A DNA stretch of 64,000 bases from Sporocytophaga myxococcoides (GTDB lineage: Bacteria; Bacteroidota; Bacteroidia; Cytophagales; Cytophagaceae). Positions 1 to 9,093 of the stretch are shown here, piece by piece. Location of the stretch: contig NZ_BBLT01000004.1 of assembly GCF_000775915.1 (NCBI RefSeq), positions 1-64,000 of the forward strand, in the 5' to 3' direction. How positions within the stretch are numbered: the first letter of the stretch is position 1; each line of letters opens with the position of its first letter. Under the pieces are notes generated by a model. That model had not been told where the DNA came from. It was given only the letters and a program-made list of their open reading frames with translations, and made no database searches. Both the position numbers and the translations under genes were made by a program.

Positions 1-690
1 TAATATAATAAGTACCAGATGTTGAAATTACATTGGCATTAGCTAGTGCTGTAGTTGCTGCTGCATCTGTAAAGTATGTATAAGTCAATCCGGCTGTTGA
101 ACCTGTTGTTACTCCGGCTGTTGTAATGTTTACCGTATTTGGTGAACACACAGCTGCAGGATTAGTAACTACTACTGTTGGCGTTGGATTAACTGTTACT
201 GTTACCGGCTTAATATCAAAACAACCCGTAGCTGCGACTGTACCTCTTATATAATAGGTACCTGAGGTTGCAACTGCCGCTGGTGTTCCAAGTGCTGTTG
301 TTCCCGCTGCATCTGTAAAGTATGTATAAGTCAGACCGGCTGTTGAACCAGCTGTTACTCCTGCTGTTGTGATGTTTACCGTATTTGGGGAACATACGGC
401 TGCCGGATTAGTAACTACTACTGTTGGCCTGGGGTTAATTGTGACTACTACCGGCTTTATATCAGAACATGTTCCTGAGTTAGTACCTTTTATATAATAT
501 GTCCCAGAAGTAGCTACTGCTGTATAATTCACTAAAGGAATAGTACCTGCTGCATCCTGCCAGTAAGTAAATGTAAGCCCAGGTGCATATCCGGAAGTGG
601 AACCTGCTGTTACAGCAGGAGCAGAAAGGTTCACAGTATTGGGAGAACAAACCGTCTGATTGGTAGTAACTACTTTAGGAGGTACATCAC
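1..690 (-). repeat. Tandem coding repeat (Ig-like units)
   Basis: The CSPNTVN-coding stretch recurs at about 128-149, 374-395 and 629-650, a period of 246 and then 255 bases. The two left copies are very similar at the DNA level, the third more diverged. This is a repeat inside the surface-protein gene, in frame, which probably continues beyond the window edge. Confidence 0.85.
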
Positions 691-1672
691 AAATACACAA
701 CTTAACCTGTCCTATACAATCTGCACAACTATTTGCAGCACTTCCTATTCTAGCTCCTATATTAGGTCCACAATAATTAATTTGATTTGAGGTCGTCAAA
801 TTAAAATTAATTAAATTAACCCGGCTGATATTCATTTTGGCACAATTACCTGGCCCACCAACAAACGCAAAAGGGTTTGAAGAACTTACAGTCAAACCTT
901 CACCTGAAGCAGTGCCAGTAACGTTTAATAGTGAACCTTTGTCAAATCTGAAATTGCCTGATGTAGGAGATTGAATGTTAGCTGATTTTGCTTCGATAAG
1001 TCCCCTATTGTATGCAATTCCATCATTCAACTCAAACGAGTTTGCAATAATCTTCGATTCTCCGCATGAATTATCTAAAATGTTACCTGCACCTTGAAGT
1101 CTGAAATAATCTTGGGTAATTACTGTTCCTGCATTATTAAAATTATTAGCCAAATCAATATTAATATATCCCTTCATATCAAGTGTAGCTCCATACCTTA
1201 TATTAATAATACTATTACTAACACGCATCCCTTGACCAGCGGGTGTCGTAATTTTCATAGTTCCATTGGTATCCACATCCAGATCCAAAGCTCCAGTAAT
1301 AGCATTTGTGGTAAGGTTCAATGTCTTATTTTTGGCTGTATAGAAATAAGCCTTAGCATTCCAGCTTCCAACAGAAATATTATTATTTCCATAGGACTCA
1401 AACCTAAAACCTGTGTTATTGACATTAAAGCTATTAATTGTAACGCCGTCCACACAGACTTTAAGAGAGACATTATTATGACCCAGATTAAAATTAACAT
1501 TCCCTGCAGGGACTGAAGTTATACAGATAGTTTGCCCGGCAGCAGTAGAGCTAATATTTGTCGCCGAAGTATTGACTGTACATCCTGTACATTGGCCATA
1601 AGCATTTATTTCTACAAATAGAAAAGAAATAAAAAAAGCCAACCAGCATAAAAAATGTTTCCCGTGATCCAT
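1..1672 (-). CDS. Large secreted Ig-repeat surface protein (3' end outside window)
   Basis: An open frame of 557 codons runs from ATG at 1672 to the window edge without a stop, so the C-terminus is missing. Residues 1-27 form a signal peptide ending near AYGQ. Residues about 28-330 are low-complexity, beta-rich and Asn/Thr-rich, with scattered cysteines. From about residue 340 come tandem Ig-like repeats of about 82-85 residues, each with a CSPNTVN motif, a SGTYYI strand and a DIKPV strand; three copies are at least partly visible. Such repeats are typical of SprB-like adhesins and T9SS substrates of Bacteroidetes. A T9SS C-terminal domain would be expected beyond position 1 but cannot be seen. 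The divergent PorP/SprF-like gene at 2415 may be its secretion partner. The function as adhesin is inference. Confidence 0.85.
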   Translation of the reverse strand, partial: MDHGKHFLCWLAFFISFLFVEINAYGQCTGCTVNTSATNISSTAAGQTICITSVPAGNVNFNLGHNNVSLKVCVDGVTINSFNVNNTGFRFESYGNNNISVGSWNAKAYFYTAKNKTLNLTTNAITGALDLDVDTNGTMKITTPAGQGMRVSNSIINIRYGATLDMKGYINIDLANNFNNAGTVITQDYFRLQGAGNILDNSCGESKIIANSFELNDGIAYNRGLIEAKSANIQSPTSGNFRFDKGSLLNVTGTASGEGLTVSSSNPFAFVGGPGNCAKMNISRVNLINFNLTTSNQINYCGPNIGARIGSAANSCADCIGQVKLCICDVPPKVVTTNQTVCSPNTVNLSAPAVTAGSTSGYAPGLTFTYWQDAAGTIPLVNYTAVATSGTYYIKGTNSGTCSDIKPVVVTINPRPTVVVTNPAAVCSPNTVNITTAGVTAGSTAGLTYTYFTDAAGTTALGTPAAVATSGTYYIRGTVAATGCFDIKPVTVTVNPTPTVVVTNPAAVCSPNTVNITTAGVTTGSTAGLTYTYFTDAAATTALANANVISTSGTYYI

Positions 1673-2077
1673 TTTATTAATTTTTTCTAATTCAGTCAAA
1701 GAAATAAATCTGTATTTGTAATTAATGGTGATGGTCGTTTGCGTCTGCCCCTCTGGAATTCATTGATTAATAACCGATGAGCCTCATAAGACTATAGTCC
1801 TTCGACAATCACTAAGTTGTGTCCTCCTAATATGTCATTTAGATTAAAAGTGTAGTACGAAATTTGCCTTTTCAGGTTAATAAATATTTGAAAATTAGAT
1901 TAAATAAGATTAAAAAGTTATAAACAAATAAACTTTACCAAAGCACAAAAACCGTTTATCGAAACCCTTCTGATTTTCATCTAAAAAAAATATTTTCATT
2001 CCTCTAGCTTATGAATATTTAAACAACATTAGTCACGCAATACCCGTATCCTCACTAAGATTCAGTTTTTTAGATTT
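1673..2077. other. Divergent intergenic region of 405 bases
   Basis: This AT-rich spacer lies between the surface-protein gene (minus) and the lipoprotein-porP pair (plus), so it should hold two promoters and a long leader for the minus-strand gene. No TTG-N17-23-TAnnTTTG match was clear to me, and no open frame or known riboswitch was recognised. Confidence 0.5.
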
Positions 2078-2389
2078 ATGATAGCACGAGTATTCTGGCT
2101 GTTAGCCTCTGGTATATTTCTCTATTCCTGCATTAATATTAATGTCGGTGAAGAGACTAAAAAAGAGCCTAAGACAAAAAAGGTCAGGGCTTCATATCGT
2201 TCCAATAAATTTCACAATAGTAAGAAGCATTATCATAAAGTTGATGACGTGTATACCAATAATAAAGGAAAGAAAAATGCATCTGCTGCTCAGTATAAGA
2301 AACAACAGGCTTCAGCTTTGAAGAATCTCAACAAAAACAAAAAATACAATAATGTAAACAAACCTGATACTTCTTTTGAGCTGTATTAA
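2078..2389 (+). CDS. Small lysine/asparagine-rich lipoprotein
   Basis: This is a 103-residue protein of unknown function. Residues 1-18 look like a lipoprotein signal peptide with a lipobox ending LYSC (Cys18). The mature part is very basic and polar, rich in Lys, Asn and Tyr, with no recognisable domain. The stop is 25 bases before the PorP/SprF-like start on the same strand, so the two are probably co-transcribed and this could be an envelope accessory of that protein. That link rests only on position. Low-complexity composition makes homology searches weak, but the lipobox and spacing support a real gene. Confidence 0.7.
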   Translation: MIARVFWLLASGIFLYSCININVGEETKKEPKTKKVRASYRSNKFHNSKKHYHKVDDVYTNNKGKKNASAAQYKKQQASALKNLNKNKKYNNVNKPDTSFELY

Positions 2390-2414
2390 TCATCACTTTT
2401 TTAAACTTTAGAAA

Positions 2415-3437
2415 ATGAAGATTTACATAAAAAGCCTTATACTGATTACGTTGATATTAAACTCAATTGAGTTAAAATCTCAGGATATTCAATTTTCCCA
2501 ATTCTACAATGTACCATTGTACATGAATCCTGGATTTGCCGGATCATTGCATAGAACAAGAGTCAGTTTTCACCAGAGGTTACAATGGCCGAAACTTGAT
2601 GCTAAATATACTACTTCCGTTTTATCCGCTGATACTTATTTCTCCAAATATAAAAGTGGTGTTGGACTGATGGTTTTACAAGACAATCAGGGAGGAGGGC
2701 AAATAAGTAGCACTGAGGTACACTTTATGTATTCTTATGAAGTGAATATAAACCGAAAATGGACTTTTAAGCCGGGAATTGAAGCAGCTTATGTTTCAAG
2801 ATTTCTCAATTATGCAGAACTTAGGTTTCCTCACCAATTCAATAATACACAAGGTCTTGTCAGTGGAACAGACCCGCAGGATTTACTAAATCGAGCAAAA
2901 GCTTATGCAGACTTATCAGCAGGAGGAATTTTATATACAAAAGAATTCTGGCTGGGATTTGCTGGCCACCATGTGAACACTCCGAACCAGTCTTTTGATG
3001 GAGGAGCTAATGTAAGTACTCTTCCCGCTCAATATTCAATTGTCAGCGGTTATAAGTATGTTTTATTTCAAAGGGTTTCGATGCAGCATGACAAAGAAGA
3101 AATAAGTGTCACTCCTACTTTTCAGTATAAATGGCAAGGTAAATCAGACCAATTGGATCTTGGATTATATGGAGCTGTAAATGAGTTCTTAGTTGGTTTT
3201 TGGTACAGGGGTATTCCTATTAAGAGGTATGAACAAAGAATACAAAACAATGAATCTATCATTGGTTTTGTTGGATGGAAAGGAGAAACGCTCAGAATCG
3301 GTTATAGCTATGACCTTACCGTATCAAGATTGGCCAGAGCAGGCACCGGTGGTTCACATGAATTCAATTTAACTTATGTTTTCCCTAAGAAACATAAGAA
3401 AAAAATTATGAAGAGATTGCCTTGTCCATCATTCTAA
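2415..3437 (+). CDS. PorP/SprF family type IX secretion membrane protein
   Basis: The 340-residue protein begins with a signal peptide (about residues 1-23), followed by the family's typical opening QDIQFSQFYN and the block LYMNPGFAGS, then alternating beta strands to the C-terminus, as in an outer-membrane barrel. The length is usual for the PorP/SprF family. Members associate with the T9SS; SprF-like ones are each needed for secretion or attachment of a particular large surface protein, such as SprB. The surface-protein gene divergent from this operon is the obvious candidate client. The gene follows a small lipoprotein gene by 25 bases and ends in a strong hairpin terminator. Family assignment is secure; the partner assignment is inference. 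Confidence 0.92.
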   Translation: MKIYIKSLILITLILNSIELKSQDIQFSQFYNVPLYMNPGFAGSLHRTRVSFHQRLQWPKLDAKYTTSVLSADTYFSKYKSGVGLMVLQDNQGGGQISSTEVHFMYSYEVNINRKWTFKPGIEAAYVSRFLNYAELRFPHQFNNTQGLVSGTDPQDLLNRAKAYADLSAGGILYTKEFWLGFAGHHVNTPNQSFDGGANVSTLPAQYSIVSGYKYVLFQRVSMQHDKEEISVTPTFQYKWQGKSDQLDLGLYGAVNEFLVGFWYRGIPIKRYEQRIQNNESIIGFVGWKGETLRIGYSYDLTVSRLARAGTGGSHEFNLTYVFPKKHKKKIMKRLPCPSF

Positions 3438-3453
3438 TCAACTTAATTTCAAT

Positions 3454-3494
3454 AAAAAAAGACTTTAAGGAATCTGCCTTAAAGTCTTTTTTTT
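3454..3494 (+). terminator. Rho-independent terminator after the PorP/SprF-like gene
   Basis: An A-run leads into a stem AAAGACTTTAAGG / CCTTAAAGTCTTT with a short loop and a run of eight T. The A/T flanks make it usable in both directions. Confidence 0.85.
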
Positions 3495-3899
3495 ATTGAT
3501 AAAAAGGAATCCTATAAACTATTCTTTTACCTATTTCAGATTCTTGCATTAATATAAATAGGAATAAGAATACAATCTTTAACAACTTCTATCAAACCTT
3601 TAGAATAATCCTCTTAGCTTCATTATCAGTTAACAGCTAAAAGTATTTTTAATTATAGTTCTTAAAATAAAACGGATAATCATTTCCCAAATTGAAGTTC
3701 ACTTTCCTACTATTTTAAACTTCTGCGATAGACGTTGTATCAATGCTTCTGCAGGATCCTTCAACGCAAAAAATCAATGCTTTCAGAGAGCCTACTGTCA
3801 GAAGAGTAATATATGTAGCTTTCTTTCTCTAGCAAATATCTATGCTAGAAAATTATTTTTGATCCTCATAATGCTGCAGGAAATCAGGAAAGAGGTTAT
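3495..3899. other. Convergent intergenic region without a recognisable gene
   Basis: About 405 bases between the terminators of the PorP/SprF-like gene and the OmpA-family gene. It is AT-rich, has no reading frame with a plausible start and coding character, and no RNA I recognise. It may hold decayed sequence. Confidence 0.5.
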
Positions 3900-3933
3900 A
3901 AACAAAAAGAGGTTGCGTGCCGCAACCCCTTTT
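3900..3933 (-). terminator. Terminator of the OmpA-family gene
   Basis: On the minus strand, a GC-rich stem GGTTGCG / CGCAACC with a three-base loop is followed by CTCTTTTTGTTT. It lies just downstream of the stop at 3959. Confidence 0.75.
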
Positions 3934-3958
3934 AAAAACTAAGTAAAATATATAATTT

Positions 3959-5893
3959 TTATTCTATAATTTCTATTTCAGTTCTTCGGTTCATTTGTTT
4001 ATTTTCAGGAGTATCATTAGGCATAATAGGTTTTGTTTCTCCGAATCCTTTCGAAGTCAACCTGGAGCCTGCTATATTTTTACTTATAAGATAATCGACT
4101 ACAGCTTTAGCACGTGCATCTGACAACCTGAGATTATGATCATCATTTCCATCACTATCTGTATGTCCGGAAATGAGAATTCTGATACTCTTATTATTAT
4201 TCAACAGCTCTACCAACCTCTCAAGCTCAGCCTCAGACTCTTTTCGAAGTGTTGCCTTATCAACATCAAAGAAGACGTTTCTTAAGACAATTTTGGTTCC
4301 CTTCTTCAATTGTTCCATACAGATCTGATCATCGATTTCCTGATAATGCTCAAGAAATGGAATATCTATATTCTTAGAATAGAAAACATAACCAGGTGCC
4401 TCTACACTTACACCATAGTTTTTTCCCGCAGGAAGAATAACTATATAATTACCAGTACTTGAATTAGGCGTATAGATACCAATCACCTCCTGTGTAGTAT
4501 TATCTGTAACGGTTATCTTTCCAGTAATCGGGCTATTTAAGTTACAATTAAGTATCTTTCCTTTTAACACAACCAGAGCAGCTTCAACATCTGTTCTTTC
4601 AAGCATATAAATATCTTTTTCACCATAGCCTCCCTCTCTTTCAGATGCGAAATAAGCCCTCTTGTTGTCGGCAGACCACACAAAGAAAACATCATCATCT
4701 GCAGTATTGATAGGATATCCGACATTCACAGGTTCAGTAAGGATAGCCCCGGTTTCAAGATTTATAGTACAAGAAAATATATCATATCCTCCCATAGATT
4801 TATGTCCTTTTGAACTGAAATAAAGTGTTTTTCCATCCGGGTGAATGAAAGGAGCATCTTCATCATATTTCGTATTTATTTTAGGGCCAAGATTGATTGG
4901 TTTAGCATACTCACCATTAGGTAATTTTCTTGCCATATAGATATCACGCCCTCCCTCCCCTGGTCTGTCACTGGTAAAAAATATAATTTTCTTATCCGGC
5001 GTAATACTCATATCAGACTCCCAGGATTTTTTGGTATTTATGTTACGGCCAATATTGCGTGGTGCAGACCATTCAGTTCCCATTAAATCACTGACAAACA
5101 AGTCTCCATTATTTTCTTTAGACCATCGGTATATAAATAATTCCTGCCCATCTGCAGAAAGACCTACAGAACCATCATGAGAATCTGTATTGATTCCGTT
5201 TCCCAAATCCTGAGGTTTGGTCCACTCTCCATTTACTTTATTTGAGATGTATATATCCTCAAAGTATTTATTATCCTGTATATCTATCTGGCCACCAGTG
5301 GTGGTGTCTCTTCTGGATATAAATATTATAGTGCTTTCATCTGCGGATATGGAAGGGTGATAATCTGGAAATTTTGAATTGACATTTGGACCAAGATTGG
5401 TAATTTTTACTTCTTTGGGATTTTTCATCAATTCTATTCCATTCTCACAATTGGCAATAAGTCTTTCTGCAGTCTGCTTATCAGAAGGAACATTTTTTTT
5501 GTATGTATTCAATAATGTTATAGCCTCTTGAAATCTATGAGCAAGATGATAAGAAACCGCAAGATAATAATCGAGGTCAGAATACTTAACCCCTCCCGAT
5601 TTGGCCTTCTCCAAATATGGCAAAGCTTTAAGCTTTTGATCTGTGTGATTATAACACAAACCCACTGAATAAGAAATTTCAGGATCATCAGGCTGTAAAC
5701 TGTCAGCTATTAAAAATAAATTCAAAGCTTTTATAAAGGCTTCCTGATCTCCGGACTTACCAATTCGAAAAAAATTAGCAGCCTCATCAGTTAATCTTTT
5801 TACTTCCTTCTTATTGCTCTGGGCATTTGTATTAAAATGAAAAAGCAACAAAAGAAGGAACAGGAAAAACTTCAGTCTATATTGAGTAAACAT
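3959..5893 (-). CDS. OmpA family protein with TPR and PD40 (WD40-like) repeats
   Basis: This 644-residue envelope protein has a signal peptide (1-25, ending NAQ), TPR-like helices to about residue 155, a WD40-like PD40 beta-propeller (about 165-430, with recurring ISADES/ITPDKK/IHPDGK blocks), a carboxypeptidase-regulatory-like fold (about 440-525) and a C-terminal OmpA peptidoglycan-binding domain (about 535-644) with the HTDSDG and NLRLSDARA motifs. This architecture is common in Bacteroidetes next to PorP/SprF genes; PorE of the T9SS is built the same way. It would anchor an outer-membrane complex to peptidoglycan. The gene converges on the PorP/SprF-like gene. Whether it is the T9SS PorE or a paralogue cannot be decided here. 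Confidence 0.9.
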   Translation of the reverse strand: MFTQYRLKFFLFLLLLLFHFNTNAQSNKKEVKRLTDEAANFFRIGKSGDQEAFIKALNLFLIADSLQPDDPEISYSVGLCYNHTDQKLKALPYLEKAKSGGVKYSDLDYYLAVSYHLAHRFQEAITLLNTYKKNVPSDKQTAERLIANCENGIELMKNPKEVKITNLGPNVNSKFPDYHPSISADESTIIFISRRDTTTGGQIDIQDNKYFEDIYISNKVNGEWTKPQDLGNGINTDSHDGSVGLSADGQELFIYRWSKENNGDLFVSDLMGTEWSAPRNIGRNINTKKSWESDMSITPDKKIIFFTSDRPGEGGRDIYMARKLPNGEYAKPINLGPKINTKYDEDAPFIHPDGKTLYFSSKGHKSMGGYDIFSCTINLETGAILTEPVNVGYPINTADDDVFFVWSADNKRAYFASEREGGYGEKDIYMLERTDVEAALVVLKGKILNCNLNSPITGKITVTDNTTQEVIGIYTPNSSTGNYIVILPAGKNYGVSVEAPGYVFYSKNIDIPFLEHYQEIDDQICMEQLKKGTKIVLRNVFFDVDKATLRKESEAELERLVELLNNNKSIRILISGHTDSDGNDDHNLRLSDARAKAVVDYLISKNIAGSRLTSKGFGETKPIMPNDTPENKQMNRRTEIEIIE

Positions 5894-6025
5894 TGAAAAG
5901 ATTTTTTTAGTATCAATTTAATACGTAACAATTTAATTAATATGTTAAATATTTGCAGAAATTTTAAAAGAGAGATAAATATTGTTAATAGGTAATTAGT
6001 GGCAATTAGTCTCCAAAAGGTATAT

Positions 6026-6060
6026 AAAAAACAAAGGTCCTTAGTAACCTAAGGACCTTT
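6026..6060 (-). terminator. Terminator after tRNA-Cys
   Basis: A perfect 12-base stem (AAAGGTCCTTAG with its complement, four-base loop) at 6033-6060 is followed on the minus strand by GTTTTTTATA. It starts three bases beyond the tRNA 3' end. Confidence 0.9.
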
Positions 6061-6062
6061 TG

Positions 6063-6133
6063 AGGTTCCGAGCGGATTCGAACCGCTGTAAAAGGTTTTG
6101 CAGACCTCTGCCTAGCCACTCGGCCACAGAACC
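6063..6133 (-). tRNA. tRNA-Cys (anticodon GCA)
   Basis: The minus strand folds into a 71-base cloverleaf: acceptor GGTTCTG pairs with CGGAACC, the anticodon loop is CTGCAAA giving anticodon GCA, the T-loop is TTCGAAT and the discriminator is U73, the identity base for Cys. CCA is not encoded. Confidence 0.95.
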
Positions 6134-6184
6134 ATGTTTTGGTGATGCAAACTTATAACAAATACTTCTAACTTCAAAAAAAAA

Positions 6185-6230
6185 TAACATTTATTATAAA
6201 ATAGAAATGCTCTTACGAGCATTTCTATTT
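6185..6230 (-). terminator. Terminator of rpsA
   Basis: A perfect 14-base stem (6199-6212 with 6217-6230, loop TTAC) follows the rpsA stop and, on the minus strand, runs into ATAATAAATG and then a T-rich stretch. Confidence 0.8.
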
Positions 6231-6241
6231 ATAGGAAAAGA

Positions 6242-8068
6242 TTATTCTCCGTCTTCTTTTTTCTTAGCTTTTGCTTTTTTCTCAGCAGTAGCCTCGTCTT
6301 TATTCATTTGCTTCTTAAGATCAGAAAGTGCTTCTAAATCTCCAAGAGTTGATTTCTCAACCTCAGGTAAAGATGCTTTTGCAGGAGCTTTTGCTTTTGC
6401 AGTTTTCTTAACTTCTTTCGCTTCTTCAGCCTGTTCTGCTGCAGAATGAACTCTTGTATGAGATAGAACAATTCTCTTCTCATCTTTAGAGAACTCAAGA
6501 ACTTTGAAATCTAAGCTTTCTCCAACTTCAGCTGTTTTACCATCTTGTTTAACAAGATTTTTTGCACTTGAAAATCCTTCGATTCCGTAAGGTAGCTCAA
6601 GCACAGCACCTTTATCATTTTTCTGGATGATAGTTGCTTTGTGAGCAGAACCTACAGTGAAGATTGTTTCGAATGTATTCCAAGGATTTTCCTCTAGTTG
6701 TTTGTGTCCCAAAGCAAGTCTTCTGTTTTCAGCATCCAGCTCAAGAACAACAACATCAAGTTTATCTCCTACTTTAACAAATTCAGATGGATGTTTGATT
6801 TTCTTTGTCCAACTTAGATCACTTACGTGAACAAGTCCATCGATACCTTCTTCAAGCTCGATGAAAAGACCGAAGTTTGTAAGGTTTCTCACAACTCCTG
6901 AATGCTTAGAACCTACTGCATACTTAGTAAGTACATCTTGTTTAGTCCAAGGATCTTCAGTTAATTGTTTGATACCAAGAGACATTTTTCTTTCTTCTCT
7001 GTCAAGAGTAAGAACAACAGCCTCTAGTTCATCACCAACTTTGATGAAATCCTGTGGATTTCTCAAATGCTGAGACCATGACATTTCAGAAACGTGGATC
7101 AGACCTTCAACTCCTGCAAGGATTTCAAGGAATGCGCCATAATCTGCAACGTTAACAATTTTACCTTTAACTTTTGAACCAACCTGAATAGTCTCAGGAA
7201 GTGAATCCCAAGGATGAGAAGTAAGTTGTTTCATACCAAGAGAAATTCTTTTCTTCTCGTCATCAAAGTCAAGTACAACAACATTAACTTTTTGATCAAG
7301 TTTAAGAACTTCTTCTGGATGATTGATTCTACCCCATGAAATATCAGTGATGTGCAATAAGCCGTCAACTCCACCAAGGTCAATGAACACACCGAAGTTT
7401 GTCATATTCTTGATAACACCTTCAAGTACTTGTCCTTTTTCAAGGTTGTTAAGGATCTCAGCTTTTTGCTTCTCGATATCTTTCTCGATAAGTACTTTGT
7501 GAGAAACTACTACGTTATCGTTGGTATAGTTGATTTTCACAACTTTTACCTCCATTTTCTTGCCAACAAACACATCAAAATCTCTGATTGGTTTCACGTC
7601 AATCTGAGAACCTGGAAGGAATGCTTCAACGCCATAGATGTCTAGTATAAGACCACCTTTAGTTCTTCTTTTAACTATTCCTTCGATAACGATATCGTTA
7701 TCAAGTGCTTTTTGAATATTGCTCCAAGCCTGAACAATCTTAGCTTTTCTTCTTGATAAGATAAGCTGTCCCTGAGCATCTTCCTGATCTTCTACAAATA
7801 CTTCTACTTCTTGTCCCACTTTCAGATCTTCAACATCACGAAACTCTGACAATGGAACTAATCCGTCTGATTTAAAGCCTATATTAAGGATCACGTCTCT
7901 GTCTGTGATACCTACAACAGTACCTTTAACAACTTCTTTCTCATTTACCTGGGTGATTGTACCTTCGTAAAGAGCCTCCAATTCTGCTCTTTTCTTAGCA
8001 TCATAACCTGAACCGAAACCTTTGGTATCAAAGCTTTCCCAGTTAAAATCTTCTTTTGGTTTTGCCAT
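6242..8068 (-). CDS. rpsA: 30S ribosomal protein S1
   Basis: This 608-residue protein carries six S1 RNA-binding (OB-fold) domains in a row, with the repeated signatures FGVFIDLGGVDGLLH, YGAFLEI and FGLFIELEEGIDGLVHVSDLSW. The first two, divergent domains (about residues 35-195) would dock on the 30S subunit and domains 3-6 bind mRNA. A Lys/Ala/Glu-rich tail of about 75 residues (from about 535) is typical of the Bacteroidetes form. S1 in this phylum matters because most genes lack a strong Shine-Dalgarno site. The ATG start gives the usual MAKPKEDFNW beginning. A likely promoter element lies about 120 bases upstream, leaving a leader where S1 could bind its own mRNA; autoregulation is known in other bacteria and only inferred here. 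Confidence 0.97.
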   Translation of the reverse strand: MAKPKEDFNWESFDTKGFGSGYDAKKRAELEALYEGTITQVNEKEVVKGTVVGITDRDVILNIGFKSDGLVPLSEFRDVEDLKVGQEVEVFVEDQEDAQGQLILSRRKAKIVQAWSNIQKALDNDIVIEGIVKRRTKGGLILDIYGVEAFLPGSQIDVKPIRDFDVFVGKKMEVKVVKINYTNDNVVVSHKVLIEKDIEKQKAEILNNLEKGQVLEGVIKNMTNFGVFIDLGGVDGLLHITDISWGRINHPEEVLKLDQKVNVVVLDFDDEKKRISLGMKQLTSHPWDSLPETIQVGSKVKGKIVNVADYGAFLEILAGVEGLIHVSEMSWSQHLRNPQDFIKVGDELEAVVLTLDREERKMSLGIKQLTEDPWTKQDVLTKYAVGSKHSGVVRNLTNFGLFIELEEGIDGLVHVSDLSWTKKIKHPSEFVKVGDKLDVVVLELDAENRRLALGHKQLEENPWNTFETIFTVGSAHKATIIQKNDKGAVLELPYGIEGFSSAKNLVKQDGKTAEVGESLDFKVLEFSKDEKRIVLSHTRVHSAAEQAEEAKEVKKTAKAKAPAKASLPEVEKSTLGDLEALSDLKKQMNKDEATAEKKAKAKKKEDGE

Positions 8069-8189
8069 AATAATTAATAGTCTGCCCTATTTACATCAAT
8101 CGCCGGGCAATACGACTGAAATTTTGGTTTAACATAAAATAGTTTTATCTGCCTTTAATCAGCACCGCTTTATTCTCAAAAACGGAGTG

Positions 8190-8197
8190 CAAAGGTA
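8190..8197 (-). promoter_or_regulatory. Probable -7 promoter element of rpsA
   Basis: On the minus strand this reads TACCTTTG followed by CACTCCG, matching TAnnTTTG, the -7 element of Bacteroidetes promoters. A TTG lies only 13 bases upstream, shorter than the usual 17-23, so the -33 element is uncertain. The predicted leader is about 115 bases. Confidence 0.6.
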
Positions 8198-8247
8198 AGA
8201 AAATTTCTCACAATTCTAAAATCACTGATTTATAGAAGATTTTAATT

Positions 8248-9045
8248 TTAAAAGATTTGATTAATGGAGGATAACTTATGTGTATAAATATTTTTCTCCT
8301 TATTGAAAATTCCATTTTCATCAAGCATATCTATTCTTACTTCTCCAGATGCATGGATTATCACATTCTGATCAAGCAAAATACCAACATGAATGACTTT
8401 ACCGTGAGCATTATGAAAAAATGCAAGGTCTCCTGGGAGACGCTCTGAATAGGGCTTTTTAAAACCACACTCTGCCTGGTGGTATGAATCTCGTGGTAAT
8501 TGTTTCCCACAGAGTTTCATTACTTGTTGAGTAAAGCCAGAACAATCGATTCCAAAATGAGATTTTCCTCCCCACATATACGGGGCTGCAAGGTAAAATT
8601 TAGCAGTACGCTCAAGAAATTTCAAATCCGGAGTATGATTAATAAATTGAGCTTCACCGTCATATCTGAGGATATTTTTCCCGATAATCACGGTACCGTT
8701 GTTATAAAATGGAAGTGTACTTCCCATTAAAATCGGAAAATATTTCCCATTTCCTTGAATCACTCCCATAACATCTTTACAAACTGGCCATTGTAGTTTT
8801 TGGTATTCAGTGAAATACTCCTTTCCCACCGGTTCATATTGTTTTGAATCAATCCAGCCTTTATACTGATCCTGAACGATTTCTATGTAAACCCATTTTC
8901 CATCTTCAGACTTATTCAATATTGTAAAAAGTTCTCCAAACAATAGTTGTGTTCCGATTTCACTCTTGTCAGATGGTTCTAATTTAACAGGCACTACACT
9001 CAAACCACAGACTCCGTAAATTTCCAGTAAAGGCTCTTGATGCAT
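8248..9045 (-). CDS. NlpC/P60 (C40) family cell-wall hydrolase
   Basis: A 265-residue protein. The N-terminal half (about 10-130) contains bacterial SH3-like segments that bind cell-wall peptide. The C-terminal half is an NlpC/P60 cysteine peptidase with catalytic Cys168 in GIDCSGF, His219 in KVIHVGI and a third polar residue, His231, in IIHASG. Such enzymes cut the D-Glu to meso-diaminopimelate bond of peptidoglycan stem peptides. No signal peptide is visible from the ATG start, so it may act on turnover peptides in the cytoplasm, as related dipeptidyl peptidase VI-like enzymes do. It lies between rpsA and smpB on the same strand with gaps large enough for its own promoter. Confidence 0.9.
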   Translation of the reverse strand: MHQEPLLEIYGVCGLSVVPVKLEPSDKSEIGTQLLFGELFTILNKSEDGKWVYIEIVQDQYKGWIDSKQYEPVGKEYFTEYQKLQWPVCKDVMGVIQGNGKYFPILMGSTLPFYNNGTVIIGKNILRYDGEAQFINHTPDLKFLERTAKFYLAAPYMWGGKSHFGIDCSGFTQQVMKLCGKQLPRDSYHQAECGFKKPYSERLPGDLAFFHNAHGKVIHVGILLDQNVIIHASGEVRIDMLDENGIFNKEKNIYTHKLSSINQIF

Positions 9046-9093
9046 TATTTATATAATTTTTTTCAGCTTAAATATAAAAAAATAAACTTACGG

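Noticed and set aside
1-690. Regularly spaced similar segments that could suggest a CRISPR array
   Set aside because: The period is about 250 bases, the units are coding and in one frame, and there are no short repeats with unique spacers.
1094-1516. 140-codon plus-strand frame
   Set aside because: It is antisense to the surface-protein gene, whose minus-strand frame is open throughout with a signal peptide and repeats.
1673-2077. Riboswitch or structured leader in the divergent spacer
   Set aside because: No known aptamer core was recognised, and the sequence is simple and AT-rich.
6207-6449. 80-codon plus-strand frame at the rpsA 3' end
   Set aside because: It is antisense to the Ala/Lys-rich S1 tail and crosses the rpsA terminator.
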